Source: Allobosea sp. 117 (GTDB lineage: Bacteria > Pseudomonadota > Alphaproteobacteria > Rhizobiales > Xanthobacteraceae). From it: a stretch of DNA of 64,000 nt. The translations under genes and the position numbers were made by a program. Below are positions 1 through 7,942 of this stretch, one piece after another. Position 1 is the first letter of the stretch. Each line of letters begins with the position of its first letter. The notes beneath the pieces are model-generated. The model did no database searches. It had not been told where the DNA came from and saw only the letters and a list, made by a program, of their open reading frames with translations. Location of the stretch: positions 310,001-374,000 of the forward strand of contig NZ_JNLC01000010.1 in NCBI RefSeq assembly GCF_000702305.1. Reading direction: 5' to 3'.

Positions 1-443
1 CCGTCGGGCGAGTAGAGCGCGACGAACTGCAGGATGGCCGTCGACTTCTTCTGCGTGGTGACACCCTGCACCTGCACGGCCTGCGGCAGCGACGACATGG
101 CGATGGCCACGCGGTTCTGCACCAGCACCTGCGCGAAGTCGGGGTCGGTGCCGATGGCGAAGGTGATGGTCAGCGTATAGGTGCCGTCGCTGGCGCTGCT
201 CGACTGCATGTAGAGCATGCCCTCGACGCCGTTCACCTGCTGCTCGATCGGCAGCGCAACGGTGTTGATGAGCGTCTGCGCGCTGGCGCCCGGATAGCGG
301 GTCGTCACCTGCACGGTCGGCGGCACGACATTCGGATATTGCGCGACCGGCAGCTTCAGAAGCGCAACCAGGCCGATCAGCACGAAGACCAGCGCGAGCA
401 CATTCGACAGCACGGGCCGTTCGATGAAGAAGCGGGAGATCAT
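1..443 (-). CDS. RND efflux pump inner-membrane subunit (AcrB/HAE1 type), N-terminal part only
   Basis: The reading frame starts at an ATG at 443 and runs off the left edge, so only about 147 residues are visible. It opens with MISRFFIERPVLSNVLALVF, the first transmembrane helix typical of AcrB/MexB pumps, followed by the characteristic PVAQYPNVVPPTVQVTTRYPG stretch (start of the porter domain) and the IEQQVNGVEGMLYMQS region. These pumps export drugs, detergents or other hydrophobic compounds using the proton gradient, in a trimer with a periplasmic adaptor and an outer-membrane channel. The adaptor gene lies 78 bases upstream on the same strand, so the two form an operon. The substrate cannot be told from this part. 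Confidence 0.95.
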   Translation of the reverse strand, partial: MISRFFIERPVLSNVLALVFVLIGLVALLKLPVAQYPNVVPPTVQVTTRYPGASAQTLINTVALPIEQQVNGVEGMLYMQSSSASDGTYTLTITFAIGTDPDFAQVLVQNRVAIAMSSLPQAVQVQGVTTQKKSTAILQFVALYSPD

Positions 444-521
444 GCGTCGGCCCTCGGGTTCGAACTGGTCTTCGTTCGGATGCCCGGTGGCCGTTCGGCC
501 GCCGGATCGGCACGGCTCTGG

Positions 522-1763
522 TCAGGGCTTGGCGGGTGTCGCGGCGCCCGCAGGAGCCGCAGGGCTTGCGCCGGTCGCAGGCGTTGCTGCGGGAGAGGCC
601 GTCGCGGCGGGGGTGGCAGGCGCCTGTTCGGGCTCGACCTTGGCGCCGGGAATCGCGCGCTGGATGCCGCCGACCACGACCTTGTCGGTGATGGAGAGTC
701 CGGACTCGATGACCCGGTATTGGCCGACGAGCTGGCCGGTCTTCACCACCTGCTGGGTCACGGTGTTGTCGGCGCCGACGGTCAGCACATAGCTGCCCTG
801 CTGGCTGGTGCCGATGGCGGTGTCGTCGACCAGCAGCGCGTCGGGGATCTTCTGCACCGGCACGCGCACCCGCACGAACAGGCCCGGCAGCAAAGCGAGG
901 TCCTTGTTCTCGAAGAGGGCGCGCACCTGCAGGGTGCCGGTCGAGGCGTCGACCTGCGGGGCGACGTAATCGAGGCGGCCCTTGTGCGGGTAGCCGTCCT
1001 CGGTCTGCAGCCCGATGTCGACCTCGATCTCCTGGATGTTGATCAGCGTCTTGCCGCGGCGGGCGAGCGCCTCCTTGATGCGCAGCACCTGCGTCTCGTT
1101 GATGTTGAAGTAGACGTAGATGGGGTCCATCTGCACGATGGTGGCGAGCGTCGTCGGCGCGGCGTGTCCGACGAGCTGTCCCACATCGGCGAGGTGCCGC
1201 GTCACGATGCCGTCGAACGGCGCGGTGACCTCGGTGTAGCCGAGGTTGATCTCGGCGATCTCGACATTGGCCTTGGCGGATTCCACGCCGGCCTCCGCCT
1301 GGTCCATGTTCGCCTTGGCCTTGTCGACCACCGCCTGGGAAGAGAAGTCCTGCTGCCCGAGAGTCGCCTGGCGGCCATATTCCGTCTTGGCGTTGAGATA
1401 GGCCGCCGCGGCGGAGGCCTGCGCGGCCTTCGCGCCGTCGAGATTGGCCTGATAGGTGTTCTGCTGGATCAGGAACAGACGGTCGCCCTTCTTCACGACC
1501 GAGCCGTCCTTGTAGTCGATCGAGGTCAGGAACCCCTCGACGCGAGCGACGAGATCGACCGTGTTGATCGCATCGGTGTTGCCGGTGAAGTCGAGATAGC
1601 GCGTCACCTCCTGCTTGAGGGGCGCTGCGACGGTCACCTTGGGCGGAGGCGGAGCGACATATTCGTTCTTTTCCGAGCAGCCGGCGAGAAGAAACGCCAG
1701 CCCGCATGCCATCGGGAAGCCGTTCCGTCCGAGCCGGACCGGCAGACATGCGCCTTTCGCCAT
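522..1763 (-). CDS. RND efflux periplasmic adaptor lipoprotein (AcrA/MexA family)
   Basis: About 413 residues. A signal peptide ends in the lipobox LAGC (Cys29), so the mature protein is anchored to the inner membrane by lipid. The rest has the usual adaptor order: beta-barrel and lipoyl half (RVEGFLTSIDYKDGSVVKKGD), an alpha-helical hairpin rich in Ala, the second lipoyl half (YTEVTAPFDGIVTRH), and a C-terminal beta-barrel and membrane-proximal domain. It ends in a roughly 35-residue low-complexity Ala/Pro/Thr tail, which is unusual but seen in other alphaproteobacterial adaptors. The start at 1763 is preferred because GGGGG sits 5 bases upstream; an in-frame ATG at 1775 is also possible. 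It bridges the pump at 1-443 to an outer-membrane channel that is not in this window. Confidence 0.93.
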   Translation of the reverse strand: MAKGACLPVRLGRNGFPMACGLAFLLAGCSEKNEYVAPPPPKVTVAAPLKQEVTRYLDFTGNTDAINTVDLVARVEGFLTSIDYKDGSVVKKGDRLFLIQQNTYQANLDGAKAAQASAAAAYLNAKTEYGRQATLGQQDFSSQAVVDKAKANMDQAEAGVESAKANVEIAEINLGYTEVTAPFDGIVTRHLADVGQLVGHAAPTTLATIVQMDPIYVYFNINETQVLRIKEALARRGKTLINIQEIEVDIGLQTEDGYPHKGRLDYVAPQVDASTGTLQVRALFENKDLALLPGLFVRVRVPVQKIPDALLVDDTAIGTSQQGSYVLTVGADNTVTQQVVKTGQLVGQYRVIESGLSITDKVVVGGIQRAIPGAKVEPEQAPATPAATASPAATPATGASPAAPAGAATPAKP

Positions 1764-2255
1764 TGCAACCCCCATGCGTCGGCGTGACCCGCCGCATGGG
1801 AATATCGCATGGGGTGGAGGCTGTCCAGCCGAGCGGGTGCTGAATATTCACGCAAGTGGCTGAAAACAAGGATATTTTCGAAGAGGTGGACGACATGCCG
1901 CGGACGCGGGCCGGCGCGCCGTTGCGCTGGTGACGGCAGGAAAGAGGGAGATGCAATCCTGTTCGCGCACGCAGATTCCATCGCCGTGGCGGGGGGCGAT
2001 GGGCAAGCGCCGGCGCCTGTGGGCGCTGACATAGGCGCGCCATCGGATTCGAGGTTGCGCGCTAGGCTTCCGAAGCCCCCGTATTCCAGGGCCGGCGAGT
2101 GGGGGACGTGCGGGCTGTGAAGCGGGAGTCACGTATGCCCGCATCCTCGCTTGCCTGCGCGCCCGGCTTCGCTATATTCCGCGCCTCTCCGAAGGACGTG
2201 TCGCCGTTTCGTGCCGCGCCGCGTTCGTCGGAGGCGCGGGCTTGAAGTCCGTCGC
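1764..2255. other. intergenic region without a recognisable gene
   Basis: Between the efflux adaptor and tRNA-Ser no frame shows a protein family I recognise; the small open frames here look like chance frames in GC-rich DNA. The segment must hold the promoter of the efflux operon (reading left) and of the tRNA (reading right), but no convincing -35/-10 pair or operator could be assigned. No TetR-type regulator, which often accompanies such pumps, is present. Confidence 0.6.
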
Positions 2256-2345
2256 GGAGGGGTGGCCGAGTGGTTGAAGGCGCACGCCTGGAAAGTGTGT
2301 ATACGGGAAACCGTATCGCGGGTTCGAATCCCGCTCCCTCCGCCA
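2256..2345 (+). tRNA. tRNA-Ser (anticodon GGA)
   Basis: A 90-base class II tRNA. The acceptor 5' strand GGAGGGG pairs with TCCCTCC near the 3' end (last pair G-T), followed by discriminator G and an encoded CCA at 2343-2345. The anticodon stem CACGC/GTGTG carries the loop CTGGAAA, giving anticodon GGA (serine UCC/UCU). A long variable arm (ATACGG-GAAA-CCGTAT) and the T arm GCGGG-TTCGAAT-CCCGC are clear. An integrase remnant starts about 150 bases downstream, so the 3' end of this gene is the likely attachment site of the island to the right. Confidence 0.97.
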
Positions 2346-2492
2346 AGCTCATATCCACTGCAATTGCTGACGACGATTCGAGCTCAGCAATCGCTTGATT
2401 TTACGCCCCGATACGTCGACCGATGACCGTTGACGACTGCCCGCAGCGACCGCATGGTGTTGGGGTGATAGGGTGTTGGGGCGGCCTGCGAA

Positions 2493-3669
2493 GTCAACAA
2501 GCTGACAGCACGCAGCGTCACAGCGATCAAGACGCCGGGCCGGCATTCGGACGGTGGCGGTCTCTACCTCATCGTTGACAAGGGGGGCCGCGAAGCGCTG
2601 GGCGTTTATCTTCCGATGGCAGGGCAAGCTTAAGGAAATGGGCCTCGGGGGTGTGTCGGCCGTCACATTGGCCGACGCTCGCGAGCTGGCCGCCGACGCG
2701 CGCAAGGTGGTCGCGGCCGGCAGGAACCCTATCGAGGAAAGGAAGGCGGCATCAGCCGCGAAGGCCCAGACGCTGACGTTCGGTGTGTTCTCCTCAAGCC
2801 TGATCGACGATATCGAGGGCGGCTTTCGGAACGCCAAGCATCGCCAGCAGTGGCGCAACACGCTCACGACCTATGCGGCCAAGCTGACCTCGTTGCCTGT
2901 CGGCAGCGTAACGACGGCTCATGTGCTGGAGGCACTGCAGCCGATCTGGCTGACCAAGCCCGAGACGGCGAGCCGGGTGCGCGGGCGGATCGAGCGCGTT
3001 CTGGACGCGGCGAAGGCGAAGGGCTTGCGGTCAGGTGAGAACCCGGCCCGGTGGCGCGGCCATCTCGACAAGCTGCTACCTCGCCAGCAGAGGAAAGCCC
3101 AAGAGCACCATGCGGTGCTGCCCTATGATCAGGTGCCGGCTTTCGTCGCCGAGCTGCGCGCCCGTGAGGCGGTGTCGGCGCTCATGCTGGAATTCGTGAT
3201 CCTGACAGCATCGCGGACGGGTGAAGTCATTGGCGCCCGATGGCCCGAGGTTGATGCCAAGGCCAAGGTTTGGATTGTGCCGGCGGACAGGATGAAGGCG
3301 GGGAAGGAGCATCGCGTACCGCTTGGGCCTCGCGCGCTCGAAATTCTCGAGATTGTCGAGGTGTTGCGTACCAAGGGCGACTACATTTTTCCGGCCGCTC
3401 GCAAGGGGCACCCCATGTCGAACATGGCGATGCTGAAGCTGATGCAGAGCAGGATGGAGCGGCCGGACGTGACGGTGCACGGATTCCGCTCATCGTGCCG
3501 CGATTGGGCCGGCGAATGCACCACGTTCCCGCGCGAGGTCGCCGAGGCCGCGCTGGCGCACACGGTCAGGAATGCGGTCGAACAGGCCTATCGCCGTGGT
3601 GACGCGCTGGAGAAGCGGCGCCAGCTCTTGCTCGCGTGGGAGAGCTTCATAGAACTGGGTTCAGCTTAG
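2493..3669 (+). pseudogene. P4-type tyrosine recombinase (phage/island integrase), frameshifted and without a start codon
   Basis: The C-terminal frame (from a GTG at 2554) has a full catalytic domain: Arg221 in TASRTGEV, His309 and Arg312 in HGFRSSCRDW, His336 in LAHT and the Tyr346 nucleophile in EQAYRR. The family N-terminus is in another frame: from 2493 the sequence encodes VNKLTARSVTAIKTPGRHSD followed by GGGLYLIVDKG, the DUF4102 arm-binding motif. The frames switch at a run of six G at 2582-2587; removing one G restores continuous homology (DKGAAKRWAFIF). The N-terminal frame has no ATG or GTG after an in-frame TAG at 2469. Either the gene is dead (two lesions) or the G run is a sequencing error and a non-canonical start is used. 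The position just after tRNA-Ser fits P4-like integration. Confidence 0.88.
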
Positions 3670-3956
3670 GTGGACCAAGAGAATTTTCTGCCAACCTCTG
3701 CAAGAAGGTTCGAATTCTCCAGAATTTCAATCGGCCTTTTCGGTGTCCAGCGGAGTTGCAGCCAACAAACACCGGTGTGATGGCCTGTCGAATTCGCTGT
3801 CTAAGGCGTCGATTCGCCAGCGAACGTTTTGATCATTGGCAAACTTGGGGCCTCGCTGCATTCATCCGCAAACGCTCGGCAGTTTTGGCCGGGCGCTTCG
3901 GCAGAATTCGGCTTAGTCTCTCACGTGGCATGGTCTGGGCTGCGGAGATGTTTGCC
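3670..3956. other. intergenic stretch of the island, lower GC
   Basis: About 290 bases between the integrase remnant and the LysR gene with no protein family recognised. An open frame continues from the LysR gene back through this stretch, but it has no family similarity and the LysR helix-turn-helix begins only at the ATG at 3957. Base composition is visibly more AT-rich than in the core genes, in line with acquired DNA. Confidence 0.5.
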
Positions 3957-4874
3957 ATGAACATACGCCAGCTACGGTACTTTATCGGCGTGCTAGAAGC
4001 CGGGAACATGACGCGCGCGGCATCCCGACTCCACGTCGCACAGACTGCGCTCGGAATGCAAATTCGACTTCTTGAGGAGGACGTCGGTGTAGATTTGCTG
4101 GTCCGGCACTCGCGCGGTGTTTCGCCGACTCCGGCCGGCACGCTGCTCCATGCACGGGCGCTCGAGATTCTGAGCCTCGTGGAGCACACCAGGCGGGAGG
4201 TTGCCGAGGCCGGCGGCGAGCAGACCGAACCGATCAGGTTTGGCACCACGCCAGCTTTGATGCCTATCGTCGGGCCGGAAATCGCCCTCGTCGTGCGTAA
4301 GGACCTTCCGAAGGTGTCCCTCAGTATGGTCGAGGCAATGAGCCACATACTGTTCGCCCAGCTTGTTGGTGGCGAGATCGACTTCATGCTCGGATACGAC
4401 GTGCCGGAGCAGGCTGGCGTCTCCCGCACCGCGTTGCTGCAAGACGAACTCGTGTTGGTGACGCCCCCTGGCGCAACTCGCGGCGAACCGATCACCTTCG
4501 CGAGTGCGCTCAAAGAGGTGTTGGCCATGCCCGAGCCTGGCGACACCGTGCGCGCGGTGGTTGTGAGACAGGCTGAGGATCTGGGCATTGAACTGAAGGT
4601 TACCTACGAGGTCCGTTCTGTCTCGGCCATGAAGAACCTCGTTGGTCGGGGCGTAGCGTGCAGTGTGCTACCCTATTTCGCGGTGGCGGATGAAGTGCGC
4701 GACGGGCGCCTTAATGCTCGACCGATCATGCAGCCGGCCATCCGCCGTACGTTGTTTCTGGCCTATTCGAGCCACCGGCTACGCTTTCGAAACGAAGCGG
4801 GTCTGACGGTGGCCGTCCGGGCCTCCATTAAGGGCCTACTCGATGTGCTTGGCCCGCTCGGTCATCCGGTCTAG
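3957..4874 (+). CDS. LysR-family transcriptional regulator
   Basis: About 305 residues, normal for the family. It starts MNIRQLRYFIGVLEAGNMTRAA, the typical LysR winged helix-turn-helix (residues 1-60, recognition helix in ALGMQIRLLEEDVGVDLLVR), followed by a periplasmic-binding-protein-like effector domain beginning with IRFGTTPALMPIVGP. The start at 3957 is chosen because GGAG stands at a normal distance upstream and the helix-turn-helix begins directly there. It is followed on the same strand by a TctC-like binding protein at 5002, a common pairing in which the LysR protein controls organic-acid uptake or catabolism genes. It lies inside the tRNA-Ser island. The effector is unknown. Confidence 0.93.
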   Translation: MNIRQLRYFIGVLEAGNMTRAASRLHVAQTALGMQIRLLEEDVGVDLLVRHSRGVSPTPAGTLLHARALEILSLVEHTRREVAEAGGEQTEPIRFGTTPALMPIVGPEIALVVRKDLPKVSLSMVEAMSHILFAQLVGGEIDFMLGYDVPEQAGVSRTALLQDELVLVTPPGATRGEPITFASALKEVLAMPEPGDTVRAVVVRQAEDLGIELKVTYEVRSVSAMKNLVGRGVACSVLPYFAVADEVRDGRLNARPIMQPAIRRTLFLAYSSHRLRFRNEAGLTVAVRASIKGLLDVLGPLGHPV

Positions 4875-5001
4875 ACGCCTCAAGCGGAGAAACCGCGACC
4901 AGCGCGCGCGAAATTGGAGTGGACCGTACAGCCGGGGCCAGTTGAACTCAGCCCAGCGATACTGTGGATCGCCGGAGTAGCCGAATAGTCCGAGGCGAAT
5001 A

Positions 5002-5985
5002 ATGGCACACGTCCGAAGCGATCCGATTTGGCGAATTCGGCAGGCTGGGATCGCGCTTGCCCTGACCATGGCCGCCGGAATGGCTAACGCCGCGGAGTAT
5101 CCGGAGCGCCCGGTAAGAATGATCGTGCCCTTCATAGCCGGCGGCCCCGTGGATGCCGTTGCCCGCTTGGTCGCACAGGACCTTTCCCTGCGCCTTGGCC
5201 AAGCTTTCGTCGTCGAGAACCTGTCTGGCGCCGGCGGCAGCGTTGGCACCGAGACTGCCGCTCACGCGGCGCCGGATGGCTACACACTGCTGCTCGCCCT
5301 CAATTCGCAGACATTCGGTCTCTATTCGCACGAGCTGGACCTTCAAAAGTCATTTACTCCTGTCGCCACCATCGCCAAATGGTCGCACGTGCTGGTCGTG
5401 CGTCCGGACCTGCCGATCCGAACGTTAGGCGAGCTGATCGCTTATGCAAAGGAACATCCAGGTGCCCTGACATTGGGGTATGGGACAAACACTCCGCCCC
5501 AACTGCTCGGCGAAACTCTCAAGAAGGCGGCCGAGATCGACCTGAGCAGTATTCCCTACCGCGGCGGCGGCCAAGCGGTCGTAGACATGCTTGGAGGGCG
5601 CATCGACATCAACTTTGGCTCTACGGCAACACTCTTGCCACTAATCCGCGACGGCAAGCTACGCCCGATTGCGTACACAGGTGAACAGCGAGCCGACGAT
5701 CTGCCGGATGTACCGACGGTTACGGAAGCGGGGCTGGGGCAGCTCGCTTTCCGTCCTGATGCTTGGGCGATGCTGCTGGCGCCCAAGGGCACCCCGCCGG
5801 TGATATTGGACGGGCTCAATGCTGCTGTGAATTCCGGGCTAAAGACCCCCGAAATGCCAGCGCATCTTGCGCGGCTTGGCTACACGGCACAGATCGGCAC
5901 ACGGGAGGAGACAGCACGCTTCCTAGCCGATGAAATTGTTAAATGGCCCCCGATCGTGCGAGCCGCGGGCCTGAAGAGAGAGTGA
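5002..5985 (+). CDS. Bug-family (TctC-like) tripartite tricarboxylate receptor, orphan
   Basis: 327 residues. A signal peptide ends around ANAAEYPERPVRMIVPF, and the mature protein has Bug-family hallmarks: the PFIAGGPVDAVARLVAQDLS loop, VVENLSGAGGSVGT, PDGYTLLL, and PYRGGGQAVVDMLGGRID. Such periplasmic proteins bind carboxylates or nicotinate-like compounds, feeding TctAB permeases or acting as sensors. No TctA/TctB genes lie beside it in the island, so it probably works with a permease elsewhere or is a leftover. This copy is clearly different from the second family member at 10448. The LysR gene upstream is the probable regulator. Confidence 0.92.
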   Translation: MAHVRSDPIWRIRQAGIALALTMAAGMANAAEYPERPVRMIVPFIAGGPVDAVARLVAQDLSLRLGQAFVVENLSGAGGSVGTETAAHAAPDGYTLLLALNSQTFGLYSHELDLQKSFTPVATIAKWSHVLVVRPDLPIRTLGELIAYAKEHPGALTLGYGTNTPPQLLGETLKKAAEIDLSSIPYRGGGQAVVDMLGGRIDINFGSTATLLPLIRDGKLRPIAYTGEQRADDLPDVPTVTEAGLGQLAFRPDAWAMLLAPKGTPPVILDGLNAAVNSGLKTPEMPAHLARLGYTAQIGTREETARFLADEIVKWPPIVRAAGLKRE

Positions 5986-6144
5986 TGCATCAGGGCCGCG
6001 CAGAAAATCTGCGACCTGACCGCGCGCAATACTATTGGAGCGGGACCCGGAACACTCGGCACACTGAAGGCCTACTGATGCGGTGAGGCGATGCGGCCGC
6101 CCGTCCGGGCTTGTCTCCGTTTCTCCGTTCCAAGAGCCAGAGTG

Positions 6145-6900
6145 ATGACAATGACATCTTTAAATGTCGTCTCGGTGTTCAGCCTAGTCATCCTGCTGCT
6201 GAACCCCGCAACCGGCTGGGCCGAATCCGCGAGCATCTTTCAGGCGACGCTCGCTGAAGCAGGCGCCAAAACGCCAGAGATTAGCACGGACGACCTGCGG
6301 CACATCCTCGCCAACGACAAAGCACTTCTGATCGACACTCGAACAACGGCCGAGTTCCAGGCAGGTCACATTCCGGGCGCGCGGACGCTCGAAGCGCCGC
6401 AGGTGGCAGCGGCGGAGCGCCTTGCCGAAGGTGATCGCGCCAAACCCCTGATCCTCTACTGCAATGGCCCCTATTGTCAGGCCAGCCGCCGGCTTGGTGA
6501 CGAACTCGCCGCTGCAGGCTTTACGAATGTGCGCCGCTACCAGCTCGGCATACCGGTCTGGCGCGCGCTTGGTGGGCCTGTTGAAATTACTACCGCCGGC
6601 GTAGCGCGGGTATTCAACGTCGACCGCACTGCTGTTCTGATCGACGTGCGTTCACCGACCGAGTTTGGTCAGGGCAGTATCCCGGGCGCGCTCAACGCCT
6701 CGGCAGAAGCGCTTGCAGTCGGCTCGCTCAAGAAAATCCCTTTACCTGAGGATGATTTCAACAGGCGAGTTATTCTCTTTGGCCGGAACGGCGCGCAAGC
6801 ACGCCAGGTCGCCGACTTACTGTCCAAACGACCTTGGCATAATGTGTCGTATTACCAAGGCACATACGGTGAACTCGCAAGTGCTTTGGAGTCCAAATAA
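6145..6900 (+). CDS. exported tandem rhodanese-domain protein, second domain without cysteine
   Basis: About 251 residues with an N-terminal signal or anchor segment (NVVSVFSLVILLLNPATGWA). Domain 1 (about residues 45-140) has LLIDTRTTAEFQAGHIPGAR and an active-site loop with Cys106 in YCNGPYC, the sulfur-carrying cysteine of rhodaneses. Domain 2 (about 155-245) repeats the fold (VLIDVRSPTEFGQGSIPGAL), but its loop reads LFGRNGAQA with no cysteine, so it is probably non-catalytic. Rhodaneses move sulfane sulfur. Here the neighbours are a Bug protein and a LysR regulator, so the sulfur substrate is not evident; the Sox cluster is 36 kb away. The start at 6145 is chosen to give a sensible signal sequence; an ATG at 6151 also fits. 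Confidence 0.85.
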   Translation: MTMTSLNVVSVFSLVILLLNPATGWAESASIFQATLAEAGAKTPEISTDDLRHILANDKALLIDTRTTAEFQAGHIPGARTLEAPQVAAAERLAEGDRAKPLILYCNGPYCQASRRLGDELAAAGFTNVRRYQLGIPVWRALGGPVEITTAGVARVFNVDRTAVLIDVRSPTEFGQGSIPGALNASAEALAVGSLKKIPLPEDDFNRRVILFGRNGAQARQVADLLSKRPWHNVSYYQGTYGELASALESK

Positions 6901-7250
6901 GTGCCGAATCGAAGCGGATCAAGCGACTCCGACTTGTACGGTGTCCTTGTTGACGAAATGTGTAGTCGGCATTGAGGGCTCAGATCCGAGTCAACTACCA
7001 GGCCGCTACCGTGCGCCCGCATACGGGCATGTAATCGTGTCGCATTGACTTAGCGTTGAAGTTAAGAGCTATATTTACCTAGCGTAGACGCCAGATTGTC
7101 AAGAATTTTAGTTCGACTAATGCGTTCCAAAAAGTGCCAATAATTGAGTACAATTGTAGTAGTTACTTATATATGTGCGACCACGATGGAGCAAAAGCTG
7201 GCAGGTAACAATAATATTGTTAATGACAGTGCCTGTATAGTCTCCGAAAA
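6901..7250. other. AT-rich non-coding end of the island
   Basis: About 350 bases with no gene. From roughly 7040 to 7250 the DNA is strikingly AT-rich (runs such as TTATATATG and AATAATATTGTTAATG) against a very GC-rich background, pointing to foreign origin. No copy of the tRNA-Ser 3' end, which would mark the right attachment site, was seen here by eye. Confidence 0.6.
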
Positions 7251-7493
7251 TTATGGCGCCATTCTATTATTGAGATGAAGAGCGCACTGTTCCGTCCAGA
7301 GGGCCGGGATGGCTTCCGGTGCGCGAAGGATATCGAGCGTTAGATAGGCCGGAGCTTGCCCTGCGATGATCCGGGCGATGATGCTCGGATCGAGGAAGGC
7401 GAGGCGCAGCACGCGAGTGGCCCAGGATTCGGTGACGCCGTGAGCGGCCGCGAGGCCCGCCACGCTGAGCGCCGGAGTGTCGGTGACCGTCAT
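7251..7493 (-). pseudogene. remnant of a recombinase-type protein (helix-turn-helix piece)
   Basis: An 80-codon frame. The central part (LAAAHGVTESWATRVLRLAFLDPSIIARIIAG followed by QAPAYLTLDILRAPEAIPAL) resembles the helix-turn-helix segment near the C-terminus of large serine recombinases and related proteins of alphaproteobacteria (pattern: sets the helix-turn-helix, then LRLAFLaPxIvexIlaGrqP). The catalytic domain and its serine are absent, so this is most likely a fragment. It sits exactly between the AT-rich DNA and a frameshifted thioesterase, at the apparent right edge of the island. The family assignment is from memory of the motif and is moderately sure. Confidence 0.55.
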
Positions 7494-7514
7494 CGGACCT
7501 GCTGCTGCCTTAAT

Positions 7515-7899
7515 CTACCGGCCGGGGACGGCGTCCTTGTCGATGGCAACGAAGGTGAAGATCGCCTCCGTGACCCTATTATTCGTCGTTTCATCCTCGC
7601 GCGGGCGGCGCCGAGCTTCCGCGCGGATGCGCGTCGAGCGAGAGCACCTCGCCATAAAAGCTCACCTCGTAGCCAACAAGGACGGGACTGAGGACGCTCA
7701 TCGCCTCGACCGCCACGGTCGCCACCCGGCTCCTGGCGTGACGAGTTGCTACGTTGCCGGCAGCGAGGTCCATATCGGCCATGAGCCAGCCGCCGAAGAT
7801 ATCCTCGGAGGGGTTGGCGTCCCCCGGCATGGCGATGGTGCGGATGACCGGGCCGCGCGCGGGCGGGCTAGGGGCGGGATCAGGGGATCCGCCGTTCAT
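7515..7899 (-). pseudogene. acyl-CoA thioesterase (YciA-like hotdog fold), frameshifted
   Basis: The first frame (from an ATG at 7899) encodes a YciA-type N-terminus: IRTIAMPGDANPSEDIFGGW, then MADMDLAAGN, VATVAVEAMSVLSPV and YEVSFYGEVL. It then drifts into meaningless sequence and stops. The expected C-terminal half is in the next frame: STRIRAEARRRPREDE, then VTEAIFTFVAIDKDAVPGR, stopping at 7515-7517. The switch lies near 7640, where the usual VG before the S/T-R stretch is missing, consistent with a short deletion. YciA-like enzymes hydrolyse acyl-CoA in the cytoplasm. With the break the protein would lack its second half, so the gene is probably dead unless the frame change is a sequencing error. 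Confidence 0.8.
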
Positions 7900-7942
7900 C
7901 TCTTCGCCCTTCTTCCCGCGCTCACACGCACAGATTTAAAGT

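Noticed and set aside
339-1787. A 482-codon plus-strand frame over the efflux adaptor gene
   Set aside because: It is the complement frame of the adaptor; its protein is of skewed composition and matches no family.
2346-7500. A right-hand attachment site (second copy of the tRNA-Ser 3' end) for the island
   Set aside because: No stretch resembling GGTTCGAATCCCGC followed by the acceptor sequence was found by eye to the right of the integrase; a computed search is still needed.
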